Part shown: positions 26,825 through 35,261 of the stretch, piece by piece | Layout of the letters: every line of letters begins with the position of its first letter | Numbering within the stretch: the first letter of the stretch is position 1 | From: Rhodospirillaceae bacterium | GTDB lineage: Bacteria > Pseudomonadota > Alphaproteobacteria > UBA6615 | Direction: 5' to 3' | DNA: 64,000 nt | Assembly: GCA_002713365.1 (NCBI GenBank) | Contig: PASR01000004.1 | Span: 26,076-90,075 of the forward strand | Program-made: the position numbers and the translations under genes | Notes under the pieces: model-generated | Told to the model about the DNA's origin: nothing | The model's database searches: none | The model's input: only the letters and a program-made list of their open reading frames with translations

Positions 26825-27280
26825 GTGGGCATAAAAAAAGTAGTTGATGAAGATGTTTTGGATCTAAGTGGTCTAAACGACCTTTTAGGTTTTCAATTAC
26901 GTAGGGCACAGATGTCGGTATTTCATCATTTTTCTAGCACAGTAGGTGGTGAAGGTATTACACCGGCACTATTCGGTTTGATGGTGATTGTTTCTAAAAA
27001 CGAAGGTCTGAGCCAATCTCGTCTTGCGCAAGCCTTGGGAATTGACGTTTCAACTATGGTGGCGATGATTGATCGTATAGAGAAAAAACGATGGATACAG
27101 AGAAAAAAGTCTAATGTTGACCGTCGTTCTCATGCATTATATTTGACAAAGGAAGGTAATAAACTAATAGATAGATTGTGCTTACTTGTCGAGGGACATG
27201 AAAAAAAGTTCTTTAATAACCTTAATTTATCTGAAAAAAAAACCTTACTGGCTTTATTAAAAAAAATAACTAAGACATAA
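26825..27280 (+). CDS. MarR-family transcriptional regulator
   Basis: A 151-residue winged-helix regulator starting at a GTG. The DNA-binding region is LSQSRLAQALGIDVSTMVAMIDRIEKKRWIQRKKSNVDRRS, with the D-R-R wing typical of MarR proteins, flanked by N- and C-terminal dimerisation helices. It is divergent from the thioesterase gene, with about 230 bases between. MarR proteins beside aromatic operons are commonly repressors released by an aromatic acid or its CoA ester. The shared motif near both promoters supports control of this cluster. Confidence 0.9.
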   Translation: MGIKKVVDEDVLDLSGLNDLLGFQLRRAQMSVFHHFSSTVGGEGITPALFGLMVIVSKNEGLSQSRLAQALGIDVSTMVAMIDRIEKKRWIQRKKSNVDRRSHALYLTKEGNKLIDRLCLLVEGHEKKFFNNLNLSEKKTLLALLKKITKT

Positions 27281-27305
27281 GTTAAGAATTTTTTAATAAA
27301 ATTTT

Positions 27306-28526
27306 CTACAGTTTATTTCGTTCTTCGACTAAGGCTCTGTCAGCTGCGAGAGAATCAATCTCTGCATCGCTAAACCCATGTTCTGCAAGTATTGATCGAG
27401 CATGCTCGCTAAATTTAGGGGGGGGTGAATTGATTGAACCAGGTGTACGGGAAAATTTAATTGGAATGCCCGTTCCTTTGTACCAGTCAAGTTCAGCCGC
27501 CATATTACGATGTATAGAATGCGGATGATTCATTACTTGTTCAGTATTATGTACAGGGCCGGCGGGAATTCCGGCTAATAAAAGACGTTTACACAAATCT
27601 TCCCCGTTAACATTTTTCATGAGTTCAGATAGCTCATCTCGAAGATCGCTTATGTTAGCAAGTCGATCAGGGTTGTTTAAAAAACGAGAATCTTTTGATA
27701 ACTCCGGATTTCCTAGTTCTTTGCAAAGTTTGCGGAAAGCGGGGTTGTTTCCGGCAGCAACAAAAATATCAACCGTTTTAGTACTTAGTTTATCATAGGG
27801 TGCCAGATTAGAGTGTTGGTTCCCGGTTATTTCTGGGACCTTTCCCCCAGATAAATAATAGTTCGAAACGTGTGGGTGCATAAGTGCAATTGCACAGTCA
27901 TACAGTGTCATGTCAATGTACTGGCCCTGATTTGATTTTTCACGCTCTAATAGGGCCATTAATATTGCTACGCAGGTGTATAAGCCGGTTCCCATGTCAA
28001 CAGCTGCAATTCCGACACGTGTGGGATCTTTGTCTTTACCACCATTCACCGACATCCAGCCTGCCATTGCTTGAATAATCGCGTCGTAACCAGGAAACCC
28101 GCCCATAGGGCCATCACTTCCAAAACCAGAAATACGACAATGAATTAAATTCGGGAACTTTTTTGAGATTACATCATTATAGCCTAGTCCCCACTTTTCC
28201 ATTGTACCGGGTTTATAGTTTTCAAGTAGAACATCAGCCTCTTCTAAAAGGCGCAATAATACATCTCTACCTTTTTGAGTACTTAGGTCTAAGCCGATAG
28301 ACTTTTTATTTCGGTTTAGACCAATAAAATATGAAGCATCCCCCTCGTGGAAAGGGGGGCCCCAGTCACGTGTTTCATCCCCTTGAGGTGGTTCCACTTT
28401 AATTACTAAAGCACCATGATCTCCAAGTATCTGAGTGCAATAAGGCCCGCCTAAAACTCGAGCGAGATCGACAACCTTAATTCCTGCCATTGCCCCGGCG
28501 GAGTATTGTTTTTCATTATGAGACAT
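27306..28526 (-). CDS. CaiB/BaiF family CoA-transferase (class III)
   Basis: A 406-residue class III CoA-transferase. The N-terminal GIKVVDLARVLGGPYCTQILGDHGALVIKVEPP and later blocks (YFIGLNRNKKSIGLDL, LLENYKPGTMEKWGLGY, YDAIIQAMAGWMSVNGG) are diagnostic. The catalytic Asp is expected in the segment AAVDMGTGLYTC. Such enzymes move CoA between organic acids, for example formyl-CoA to oxalate or succinyl-CoA to an aromatic acid. It converges with the MarR gene and could activate the substrate of the adjacent pathway. Confidence 0.9.
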   Translation of the reverse strand: MSHNEKQYSAGAMAGIKVVDLARVLGGPYCTQILGDHGALVIKVEPPQGDETRDWGPPFHEGDASYFIGLNRNKKSIGLDLSTQKGRDVLLRLLEEADVLLENYKPGTMEKWGLGYNDVISKKFPNLIHCRISGFGSDGPMGGFPGYDAIIQAMAGWMSVNGGKDKDPTRVGIAAVDMGTGLYTCVAILMALLEREKSNQGQYIDMTLYDCAIALMHPHVSNYYLSGGKVPEITGNQHSNLAPYDKLSTKTVDIFVAAGNNPAFRKLCKELGNPELSKDSRFLNNPDRLANISDLRDELSELMKNVNGEDLCKRLLLAGIPAGPVHNTEQVMNHPHSIHRNMAAELDWYKGTGIPIKFSRTPGSINSPPPKFSEHARSILAEHGFSDAEIDSLAADRALVEERNKL

Positions 28527-28616
28527 ACGACTATATTCTTTATTAGTCTAAAGAGTTAATAAAAATTTGAGATTTATCTATTTTTTTAATCTAAATAAAG
28601 CTTTAAACCAAAATAG

Positions 28617-29003
28617 TTAACCGGCAAGCTTCTTCTTAAGCTCTTCTGCGTTAGGGGCTAAGTTATAGTCTTGGCTTAATTCGCCGTCACCAACCGGATG
28701 TTTTGCTGTAAAGAAACGGGCAGGACCGCCAACCGCTCTTACTGTATGTGCTGTATTGCGAGGTATGTGTATTAACTCACCTGGTCCGATGTTTTTTACT
28801 TCTTCTCCTAATACCATGCGCAATTCTCCTTCTAAAACAAGAACAAACTGTTCTTCGTTAGGATGAAAATGTGGTGGTGGTCCAATCTCATCTTCATAGG
28901 TCATTACCCCTACTTTCATGAATTCTCCTACAACTGTTGCTGCCATTCCTGGCGCTGTTTTATCCATTTTTGTTTTCATGTCATTTATATTGAAAAAAGG
29001 CAT
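28617..29003 (-). CDS. Small single-domain cupin protein
   Basis: A 128-residue single cupin. The metal motif is in PPHFHPNEEQFVLVLEGELRMVLGEE (HxHx4Ex6G), followed by IHIPRNTAHTVRA with the fourth ligand His. This is a complete two-His-Glu-His set, so a metal is probably bound. Such small cupins act as isomerases, dioxygenases or ligand sensors. It lies between the CaiB gene and the CoA-transferase pair on the minus strand. The function is not known. Confidence 0.85.
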   Translation of the reverse strand: MPFFNINDMKTKMDKTAPGMAATVVGEFMKVGVMTYEDEIGPPPHFHPNEEQFVLVLEGELRMVLGEEVKNIGPGELIHIPRNTAHTVRAVGGPARFFTAKHPVGDGELSQDYNLAPNAEELKKKLAG

Positions 29004-29108
29004 CTAAAACTCCCTAAAATTTTGTTGTTAGAGTTGGTTATTAGTATTTTTATTTAATTTTATCCAAGTAATTATTATTGATTAAGCTTGATATCAGTTC
29101 GTTATTTG

Positions 29109-29840
29109 TTAATTAGCAAAAACACGCTCGGCAAAAGCCGGATAGGTTTCGGAAACTTCGTCTGCAACTAGTCCCCTAATTAATTCAATTGTAGCCGCAC
29201 TCGGTTTCGGGGTTTGCGGTATATTTATTGGTTTTTCATAAGTGAATCCAGTCATTTCATCTACTTCTTCAATAGTATGACCAGGATGTAATGATTTTAA
29301 GAAAAATGAACCTAATTTTTTGTTAAATATAAAAACACATCTACCAGTAACCAGGGCATAAGGGCCTCCAGGTCTGTAGATGTTTTCAGCGCTAATCCCA
29401 GGCGCGCTAATAAAATCAACTTTTGGTACTAATACTCTTGGTGTATGCTCTTCTCTAAAAAGAATAACCCTAGGAACCAAGAAATATAAATATGCTGACC
29501 CAAAAGATCCGGGAAAACGAGCTTTACTGCGCGGGTATTCACCAATCCCAACTAAATTAATATTTGCTCTACCGTCAATTTGTCCACCCCCAAGAAAAAA
29601 AGCATCAATTCGACCTTGTGCAGCACAGTCAAATAGTTCTGTGCCGCCATTGGTAAATGCATTATGCTCTTCACTACCCAACATTGAAACGCGTAGCTTT
29701 CCTTTGCTTTTTGCACGCGCAAGCAGTGCTGCGCTTCCGGGGATAGGTGAAGAAGCACCGATAGCTACATGGCTTAGACCTTCAAGCATGTCGGCAATTG
29801 TGGAAATTATTAACTCTTCTGGCTTAAATTGGATATTCAT
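29109..29840 (-). CDS. CoA-transferase subunit beta (class I)
   Basis: A 243-residue subunit of a class I CoA-transferase. Typical blocks are LEGLSHVAIGASSPIPGSAALLAR, the conserved GSEEHNAFTNGGTELFDCAAQGRIDAFFLGGGQIDGRAN and a C-terminal GHTIEEVDEMTGF. Resemblance to glutaconate CoA-transferase B-like and cholesterol-ring-hydrolase IpdB-like proteins means it may instead be a CoA-ester hydrolase. It overlaps the alpha-subunit gene by 4 bases, so the two form one enzyme. Confidence 0.82.
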   Translation of the reverse strand: MNIQFKPEELIISTIADMLEGLSHVAIGASSPIPGSAALLARAKSKGKLRVSMLGSEEHNAFTNGGTELFDCAAQGRIDAFFLGGGQIDGRANINLVGIGEYPRSKARFPGSFGSAYLYFLVPRVILFREEHTPRVLVPKVDFISAPGISAENIYRPGGPYALVTGRCVFIFNKKLGSFFLKSLHPGHTIEEVDEMTGFTYEKPINIPQTPKPSAATIELIRGLVADEVSETYPAFAERVFAN

Positions 29841-30661
29841 TCTTTAATTTCTTTATCCAGTACATATTGTGATAGGTAGTTTTGGAAACCATCCTCAGTC
29901 CTTGCCATTTCTATGTATAGCCTTAAATGCGTATCATCGGCTGGATATGTGCCAAATAAACCAACTGGCCAAGCGCCATTCTTAGCCAAAGCTAGAGCAC
30001 TGATATACAAACTTGAAATTGTTCCCGCTGCCATATTGGTGTCATTTAATAAATTACCCTCATATAGGTTTTCGTAAGTTACAAGTGTGGTTTTCGATGC
30101 GTGGGCCATAACCATCATTTCACGACGGACCCCTATCCATACATTCCCTTCCCTATCAGCCAGTGGTGCATGAATTAATGTAACGTCCGGGGCAATAGCT
30201 TTTACCATTACCAAAGGACTATCTTCTTTATCAAAAGGGTTATTTCCTATTATCCAGTCTTCACGTTTTTTAAGTAAATCAGATCCAATGATACCTCTGA
30301 CAGGCATATAAGGTATTCCTTTTTCTGCGGCCTGAAGTCCTGCATGTATTGCGGGGCACGTACCATCAATAATATTGACCGCTCCCTTTTTAATGGCATC
30401 AGTGAATCTAGGTGCTAGCCCATACTCGCCAATGGTTACAGCTGCTGTTTCTACAGTAGATACACAACCAGAGCCAATTAACATATCACCTTGAAACCCT
30501 ATAGATGGCACGCCCACCAGGTGAAGGTCACGTACTTTATGGTTTATTAAATAGCGCACTGCTTTCATCGCGCAACCGCTATAGTCAGGAGCCAGTGCCA
30601 GTTTATTTCCACTATCAATAAGTTCAATAAGAGTATTTATATTATCAAGGTGTAGTGACAC
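29837..30661 (-). CDS. CoA-transferase subunit alpha (class I)
   Basis: A 274-residue alpha subunit: LALAPDYSGCAMKAVRYLINHKVRDLHLVGVP, then MLIGSGCVSTVETAAVTIGEYGLAPRF and LIHAPLADREGNVWIGVRREMM. The G-x-G-x-V segment is the CoA-binding turn of family I CoA-transferases. The gene comes first of the pair on the minus strand. It is divergent from the acyl-CoA dehydrogenase gene, with a 12-bp palindrome between them, so a shared regulator is likely. Confidence 0.82.
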   Translation of the reverse strand: MSLHLDNINTLIELIDSGNKLALAPDYSGCAMKAVRYLINHKVRDLHLVGVPSIGFQGDMLIGSGCVSTVETAAVTIGEYGLAPRFTDAIKKGAVNIIDGTCPAIHAGLQAAEKGIPYMPVRGIIGSDLLKKREDWIIGNNPFDKEDSPLVMVKAIAPDVTLIHAPLADREGNVWIGVRREMMVMAHASKTTLVTYENLYEGNLLNDTNMAAGTISSLYISALALAKNGAWPVGLFGTYPADDTHLRLYIEMARTEDGFQNYLSQYVLDKEIKE

Positions 30662-30700
30662 TATTATTTTCCTGTTGTTGAGCCTTGGCGCTATGACAAG

Positions 30701-30712
30701 TATGATATCATA
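30701..30712. promoter_or_regulatory. 12-bp palindrome in a divergent promoter
   Basis: TATGATATCATA is perfectly self-complementary. It lies 40 bases from the CoA-transferase start on one side and 39 bases before the acyl-CoA dehydrogenase start on the other. That central place suits an operator for both transcripts. No regulator gene is adjacent. Confidence 0.4.
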
Positions 30713-30750
30713 AATAGATATGTTTTGAAGATAAAGGAGATGGATAAAAT

Positions 30751-31941
30751 ATGAATTTTGACCTACCTCATGAAATTCAATCTATTATTGAGACTACTAG
30801 GCATTTCGCTAAGGTTGAAATTGTACCAAAAATAAATGCGTTTGAAGACTCAAGGGAGTTTCCATATACATTAATACAGAAAATGGGTGAGGCAGGTTTT
30901 TTTGGGGCCGCTTTTCCTGAAGAGCTTGGCGGTACAAATGCTGGTTTTCTAGCCATAGCGGCTATTTCTGAAGAATTATCACGTCTTTCACCTGAATTTG
31001 GCTACGCTATGAATATGCAGGCGATGACATGTCCATTTACAATTTATAATTGGGGTACGGAAGAGCAAATCTCACGTTATGTACCGGATCTAATCTCTGG
31101 TAAAAAAATAGGAATGTTTGCTCTTTCTGAATCTGGTGGTGGCTCAGATGCAGCCGGAGCTATGCAAACCAAGGCTATGCGAGATGGGGATGTGTACAGG
31201 TTAAATGGTTCAAAGCAGTGGATAACTTTTGCTGATGTGTGTGATACAGGTATTTTATTTGCAAAAACTGATTCAAGTGCAGGTTATCGTGGCATAACGG
31301 CGTTTATAGTTGAGCCTAAAATTTATCAAGGTTTTACAGCTAAACCTATTTCAATGTCTGGCTTATCTAATGTATTATGTTCAAATTCAGTTTATTTAGA
31401 TGATTTTGTTGTGCCTGTTAAGAATCGTATAGGTAATGAAGGAGAAGGCTTTAAGATTGCTATGAATGCTCTTGAATATGGCCGACTTACTGTATCTGCA
31501 CGCTCGGTGGGGTTAGCGCAGGCTTGTTTTGAGCATTCAATAAGCTACGCTAACGAGCGTATAATTAGAGGAAAACCCATAGGTCACTACCAGATGATCC
31601 AACATCTTATCGCCGACATGGCTGTAAATATAGATGCAGCTCGTTTATTAGTTGAACGCACTGGATCCTTCATGGATCAAGGAAAAAAATCGTCTCGTGC
31701 CACCTCTAGAGCAAAGTATGTTGCTGTTAATGCAGCTAAGCATGCTGCAGCTTCAGCAGCAGAGATATTTGCCGGTTATGCTTTGGCCGATGAATACCCT
31801 ATCAAGAAATTTACAGCTTATGTAAATATGCTAGCGGTAGGCGAGGGCACCCCAAATGTTCAACGCGTTTTAATTGCAGAAGATGCACTTGGTATAAAGG
31901 ATGCGAATAGGCATCCAATCCGCAATCGACTGCGCAAATAG
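30751..31941 (+). CDS. Acyl-CoA dehydrogenase
   Basis: A 396-residue FAD enzyme of normal length. The flavin-binding signature FALSESGGGSDAAG and QWITFADVCDTGILFAKT, the loop RIGNEGEGFKIAMNALEYGRL, and the C-terminal catalytic Glu region VGEGTPNVQRVLIAEDAL are present. It introduces a double bond at the alpha-beta position of an acyl-CoA and passes electrons to ETF. It is followed 9 bases later by the CoxL-type gene and is the first gene of a plus-strand run through the GST, the GrdB-like selenoprotein and the MFS transporter. The substrate is not predictable. Confidence 0.93.
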   Translation: MNFDLPHEIQSIIETTRHFAKVEIVPKINAFEDSREFPYTLIQKMGEAGFFGAAFPEELGGTNAGFLAIAAISEELSRLSPEFGYAMNMQAMTCPFTIYNWGTEEQISRYVPDLISGKKIGMFALSESGGGSDAAGAMQTKAMRDGDVYRLNGSKQWITFADVCDTGILFAKTDSSAGYRGITAFIVEPKIYQGFTAKPISMSGLSNVLCSNSVYLDDFVVPVKNRIGNEGEGFKIAMNALEYGRLTVSARSVGLAQACFEHSISYANERIIRGKPIGHYQMIQHLIADMAVNIDAARLLVERTGSFMDQGKKSSRATSRAKYVAVNAAKHAAASAAEIFAGYALADEYPIKKFTAYVNMLAVGEGTPNVQRVLIAEDALGIKDANRHPIRNRLRK

Positions 31942-31950
31942 GAGATACTC

Positions 31951-34344
31951 ATGACTGAAGAAAATTTATCAGCAACTGATATTAGTGTTTTGGGAAGGCC
32001 TAACTCTTACATAGGTCGCAGTGTTCCGCGCCCTAATGCGCGGCGACTTCTTTCAGGTCAGGGTCAATTTGTAGACGATTTAAAGTTACCTCGTATGCTT
32101 CATGTGGCATTTGTACGTTCTCCATATGCTAACGCAAGTATTACGAATATTGATTGTAGTGCAGCACAGTCCAGTTCTGGAGTAGTAAAAATAGTTGATG
32201 GAAAAGAACTAAAAGAATTCTGTGCTCCTTGGGTTGGTATTTTAACGCACTTTAAGGGTTTAAAATCACCCCCTCAACATGCAATCGCTGTTGAACGTGT
32301 TTGCTGGCAAGGAGAAGCGGTAGCTGCGGTTATTGCTGAAAGTCGTGCAGAGGCCGAGGATGCAGTAGCGCTAGTAGATGTTACTTACGAAGAATTTCCG
32401 GCAGTTGTTGATCCTGAAACAGCTATTGATTCCACCAGCCATGTGATACATCCCGAAATGGGTGATAATATTGCTTTTAAAAATGCAGTTGAAGCTGGAG
32501 ACGTCGATGCTGCCTTTGCAGAAGCTGAGTTAGTGGTTGAAGAAACATTCCAGTTTGAACGCCATACTGGAGTTACTTTAGAGCCAAGGGTTATACTATC
32601 TGACTATAGTGAAACAGAAGACTTATTAACTGTTAATATGTCTTTTCAAGCACCTCACATGATGCAACATATTTTCGCAGCCCATATTGGAGTGCCTGAA
32701 GGCAATGTTAGGGTTATATGTAAGGACGTTGGCGGGTCGTTTGGGATAAAAGTACATGTCTACGCCGATGAAATGGCTACTGTTGCTATATCAAAGATGA
32801 TGTGTCGACCAGTAAAATTCACTGCAGATAGGCTTGAGTCTTTTGTAACAGATATACATGCAAGACATCATAGAGTTCATGGACGAATGGCATTCTCCTC
32901 TCAGGGGGAAATACTTGGTATTGAAATTGACGCCCTAACAGGCATCGGCCCTTACTCAATGTATCCAAGGACGAGTGCGATGGAAGCAAATCAAGTGATA
33001 AATTTTACTGGATGAACTTATAAACATAAAAACTATAGAGCTAAAACTACGGTTGTTTTTCAAAATAAAAACGTGATGTGTCAGTACCGTGCGGTAGGTC
33101 ATCCAATTGCTTTCGCTGTCACGGAAGGGCTTCTGGAAAAAGGTGCCAGAAAACTTGGAATAGACTCTTTAGATATACGACGCATTAACTTCATTCCCGA
33201 TGATGCTTATCCGACTAAAGGAGCTAGTGGAATTATATTTGAATCATTATCACATCAGAAATCACTAGAAAAATTAATGTCTATGATTGATTACGAATCT
33301 ATAAAAACTGAAAGAGATACCCTTAGGAAAGATGGTGTATATAGGGGTATTGGATTCGCTTCTATGATTGAACTGACTAACCCTGGGCCAATGATGTATG
33401 GTATTGGTGGGGCCCATATTTCATCACAGGATGGAGCTCAGGTGCGTTTGGACTCTGCTGGATCAATTATTGTTCATACAAGCATAACAGAGCAAGGCCA
33501 AGGCACCGATACGATCATTGCACAAATTGCTGCAACAGCTTTCGGAACTTCAATAGATAAAGTACGTGTTGTTACCGGTGATACTGATAACGTACCGACA
33601 GGTGGAGGTACTTGGGGGTCTAGGGGAGCTGGTATTGGGGGAGAGGCGGTGCTTTTGGCTGCAAAGCAGCTGCGAACTAATGTTGTGGAGTTGGCAGGTG
33701 AATTATTACAGGCTGATGCCACATCATTGGATATAGTCGATAGCGTAATTGTTGATAAAAAGACCGGTACAGAGCGTATGCCTTTAACTGAGGTAGCTTT
33801 TATTGGTTATTTTCGTTCGGATTTAATACCTAAAACCTTTCAACCGGAACTTATGGCAACTAAACATTATTTGCCGAGGGAATATAATATAGCCTTTACT
33901 AACGGTATTCAGGCTTCTTATGTAGAGGTTGATCCTGAGACTGGTCTTGTAAAGTTATTAAACCATTGGGTAGTAGAAGACTGTGGGACAGTTATAAATC
34001 CATTGTTAGTTGATGAACAAGTTCGTGGAGGAGTTATCCAAGGACTTGGGGGCGCCTTAATGGAAGAATGTGTCTATGATAATGCCGGTAATATGACAAA
34101 TGCTAATATGGCAGACTATCTAGTTCCAATGGCCAATGAGATGCCGGATATTGAGGTGGGTCACATAGAAACCCCTACTATGGATTCAGAACTAGGTGCT
34201 AAGGGAGCGGGAGAAGCGGGAACTGCAGGAGCACCAGCTGCGGTAATGAATGCTATTAATGATGCTTTAAGCCCATTTGATGTAAGGATTAACCACCAGC
34301 CGATAACACCACAAAGAATTCTTAAGGCATTAGATAAATACTAA
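31951..34344 (+). pseudogene. CoxL/xanthine-dehydrogenase-type large subunit with in-frame TGA
   Basis: Two halves in one frame encode a single protein of about 797 codons, split by a TGA at 33013-33015 (codon 355). The first half has the N-terminal a/b hammerhead (NARRLLSGQGQFVDDLKLPRMLH) and DVGGSFGIKVHVYADE. The second has QYRAVGHPIA, GQGTDTIIAQIA, and the catalytic-Glu region GAKGAGEAGTAGAP. Family members oxidise purines, aldehydes or CO with a molybdenum cofactor. Aligned without gaps to the other two CoxL-type proteins here, the TGA falls on a residue that is Gly in both. GGA to TGA is a single change, so nonsense mutation or read error is the simplest explanation. A UGA-recoded protein is possible because selenocysteine machinery is nearby, but only a weak A/U hairpin follows. 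Confidence 0.6.
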
Positions 34345-34430
34345 TATTTAGAAAACCAAATAAAATAATTTTGCGGTGTAATGCAGTGAATTTTCTATTA
34401 TTGGCCTTAGAAGATTTAGGATAAGTTAAA

Positions 34431-35123
34431 ATGTCTACAGTTGAAATTGTAAGTTCAAGTACTTGTCCTTTTGCTCAGCGCACTCGTATGGCTCTTCTAG
34501 AAAAAAATATTAGTTTTGATTTAGTTGAGATTGATCTTGATAATAAGCCGAGATGGTTTTTAAAAATATCTCCATATGGTAAAGTTCCGATCTTACGTCA
34601 CAATGATAAAGTAATATTTGAATCTTCTGTTATAAATGAATATTTGGAAGATGTATTTCCTCAAAAACATTTATTGCCTGACGATCCAGCAGCTAAGGCA
34701 CAGGCAAGAATCTGGATTGATTTTGCAAATGTTCGGTTTATTCCTCATGTTTATAAGCTGATGTTGGCGCAAGACTTAGTAAGACAAAAGATCCATAAGA
34801 AAAAATTAATAGATGCCCTACTAATGATTGAACATGAAGGACTGGGGAAACTATCAGATGGACCATATTGGCTAGGTGAAAAGGTTAGTCTTGTGGATTT
34901 AAGTTTCTTGCCTCATTTGCAAAGATTATGTGTTTTGAAACATTATAGGGATTTTGAAATCCCCGAAGAATGTATTTTGCTTAAATCCTGGTTACAGCTT
35001 ATGCATCAACGACTATCTGTTCAGTCTATGTTGACCAGCGAGAAGACACTTATAGATAATTGGGCAAAATACGCTTTTAATACTAGTACTGGGACGACGG
35101 CTTCAGATATGCGTGAGGTATAA
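34431..35123 (+). CDS. Glutathione S-transferase family protein
   Basis: A 230-residue GST. The thioredoxin-like N-terminal half has a putative catalytic Cys12 in STCPFAQRTRM, then the glutathione-binding SPYGKVPILRH and a Glu-Ser pair (IFESSVINEYLED). An all-helical C-terminal domain follows. The C-P-F-A active site resembles omega-type and SspA-like GSTs that act as thiol transferases. From family knowledge, marine bacterial GSTs with selenocysteine at this position have been described; here the codon is Cys (TGT). It lies between the CoxL-type gene and the GrdB-like selenoprotein gene, so it could supply thiol reduction for one of them. Confidence 0.88.
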   Translation: MSTVEIVSSSTCPFAQRTRMALLEKNISFDLVEIDLDNKPRWFLKISPYGKVPILRHNDKVIFESSVINEYLEDVFPQKHLLPDDPAAKAQARIWIDFANVRFIPHVYKLMLAQDLVRQKIHKKKLIDALLMIEHEGLGKLSDGPYWLGEKVSLVDLSFLPHLQRLCVLKHYRDFEIPEECILLKSWLQLMHQRLSVQSMLTSEKTLIDNWAKYAFNTSTGTTASDMREV

Positions 35124-35261
35124 AAAAGGAAAAATATAAATATACAGGTAAATGTAAACGTTATTTAGTATAATTATAATTTATTATGATTATATTTTAG
35201 TAAATCTATATCGTGCACTTTATTATGAGATTATAATTCGCAAAGATAGAAATGGGGACTA

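Noticed and set aside
31951..34344. Interrupted CoxL-type gene as a firm new selenoprotein
   Set aside because: The UGA aligns with Gly in the two paralogues, GGA to TGA is one base, and no strong SECIS hairpin follows.
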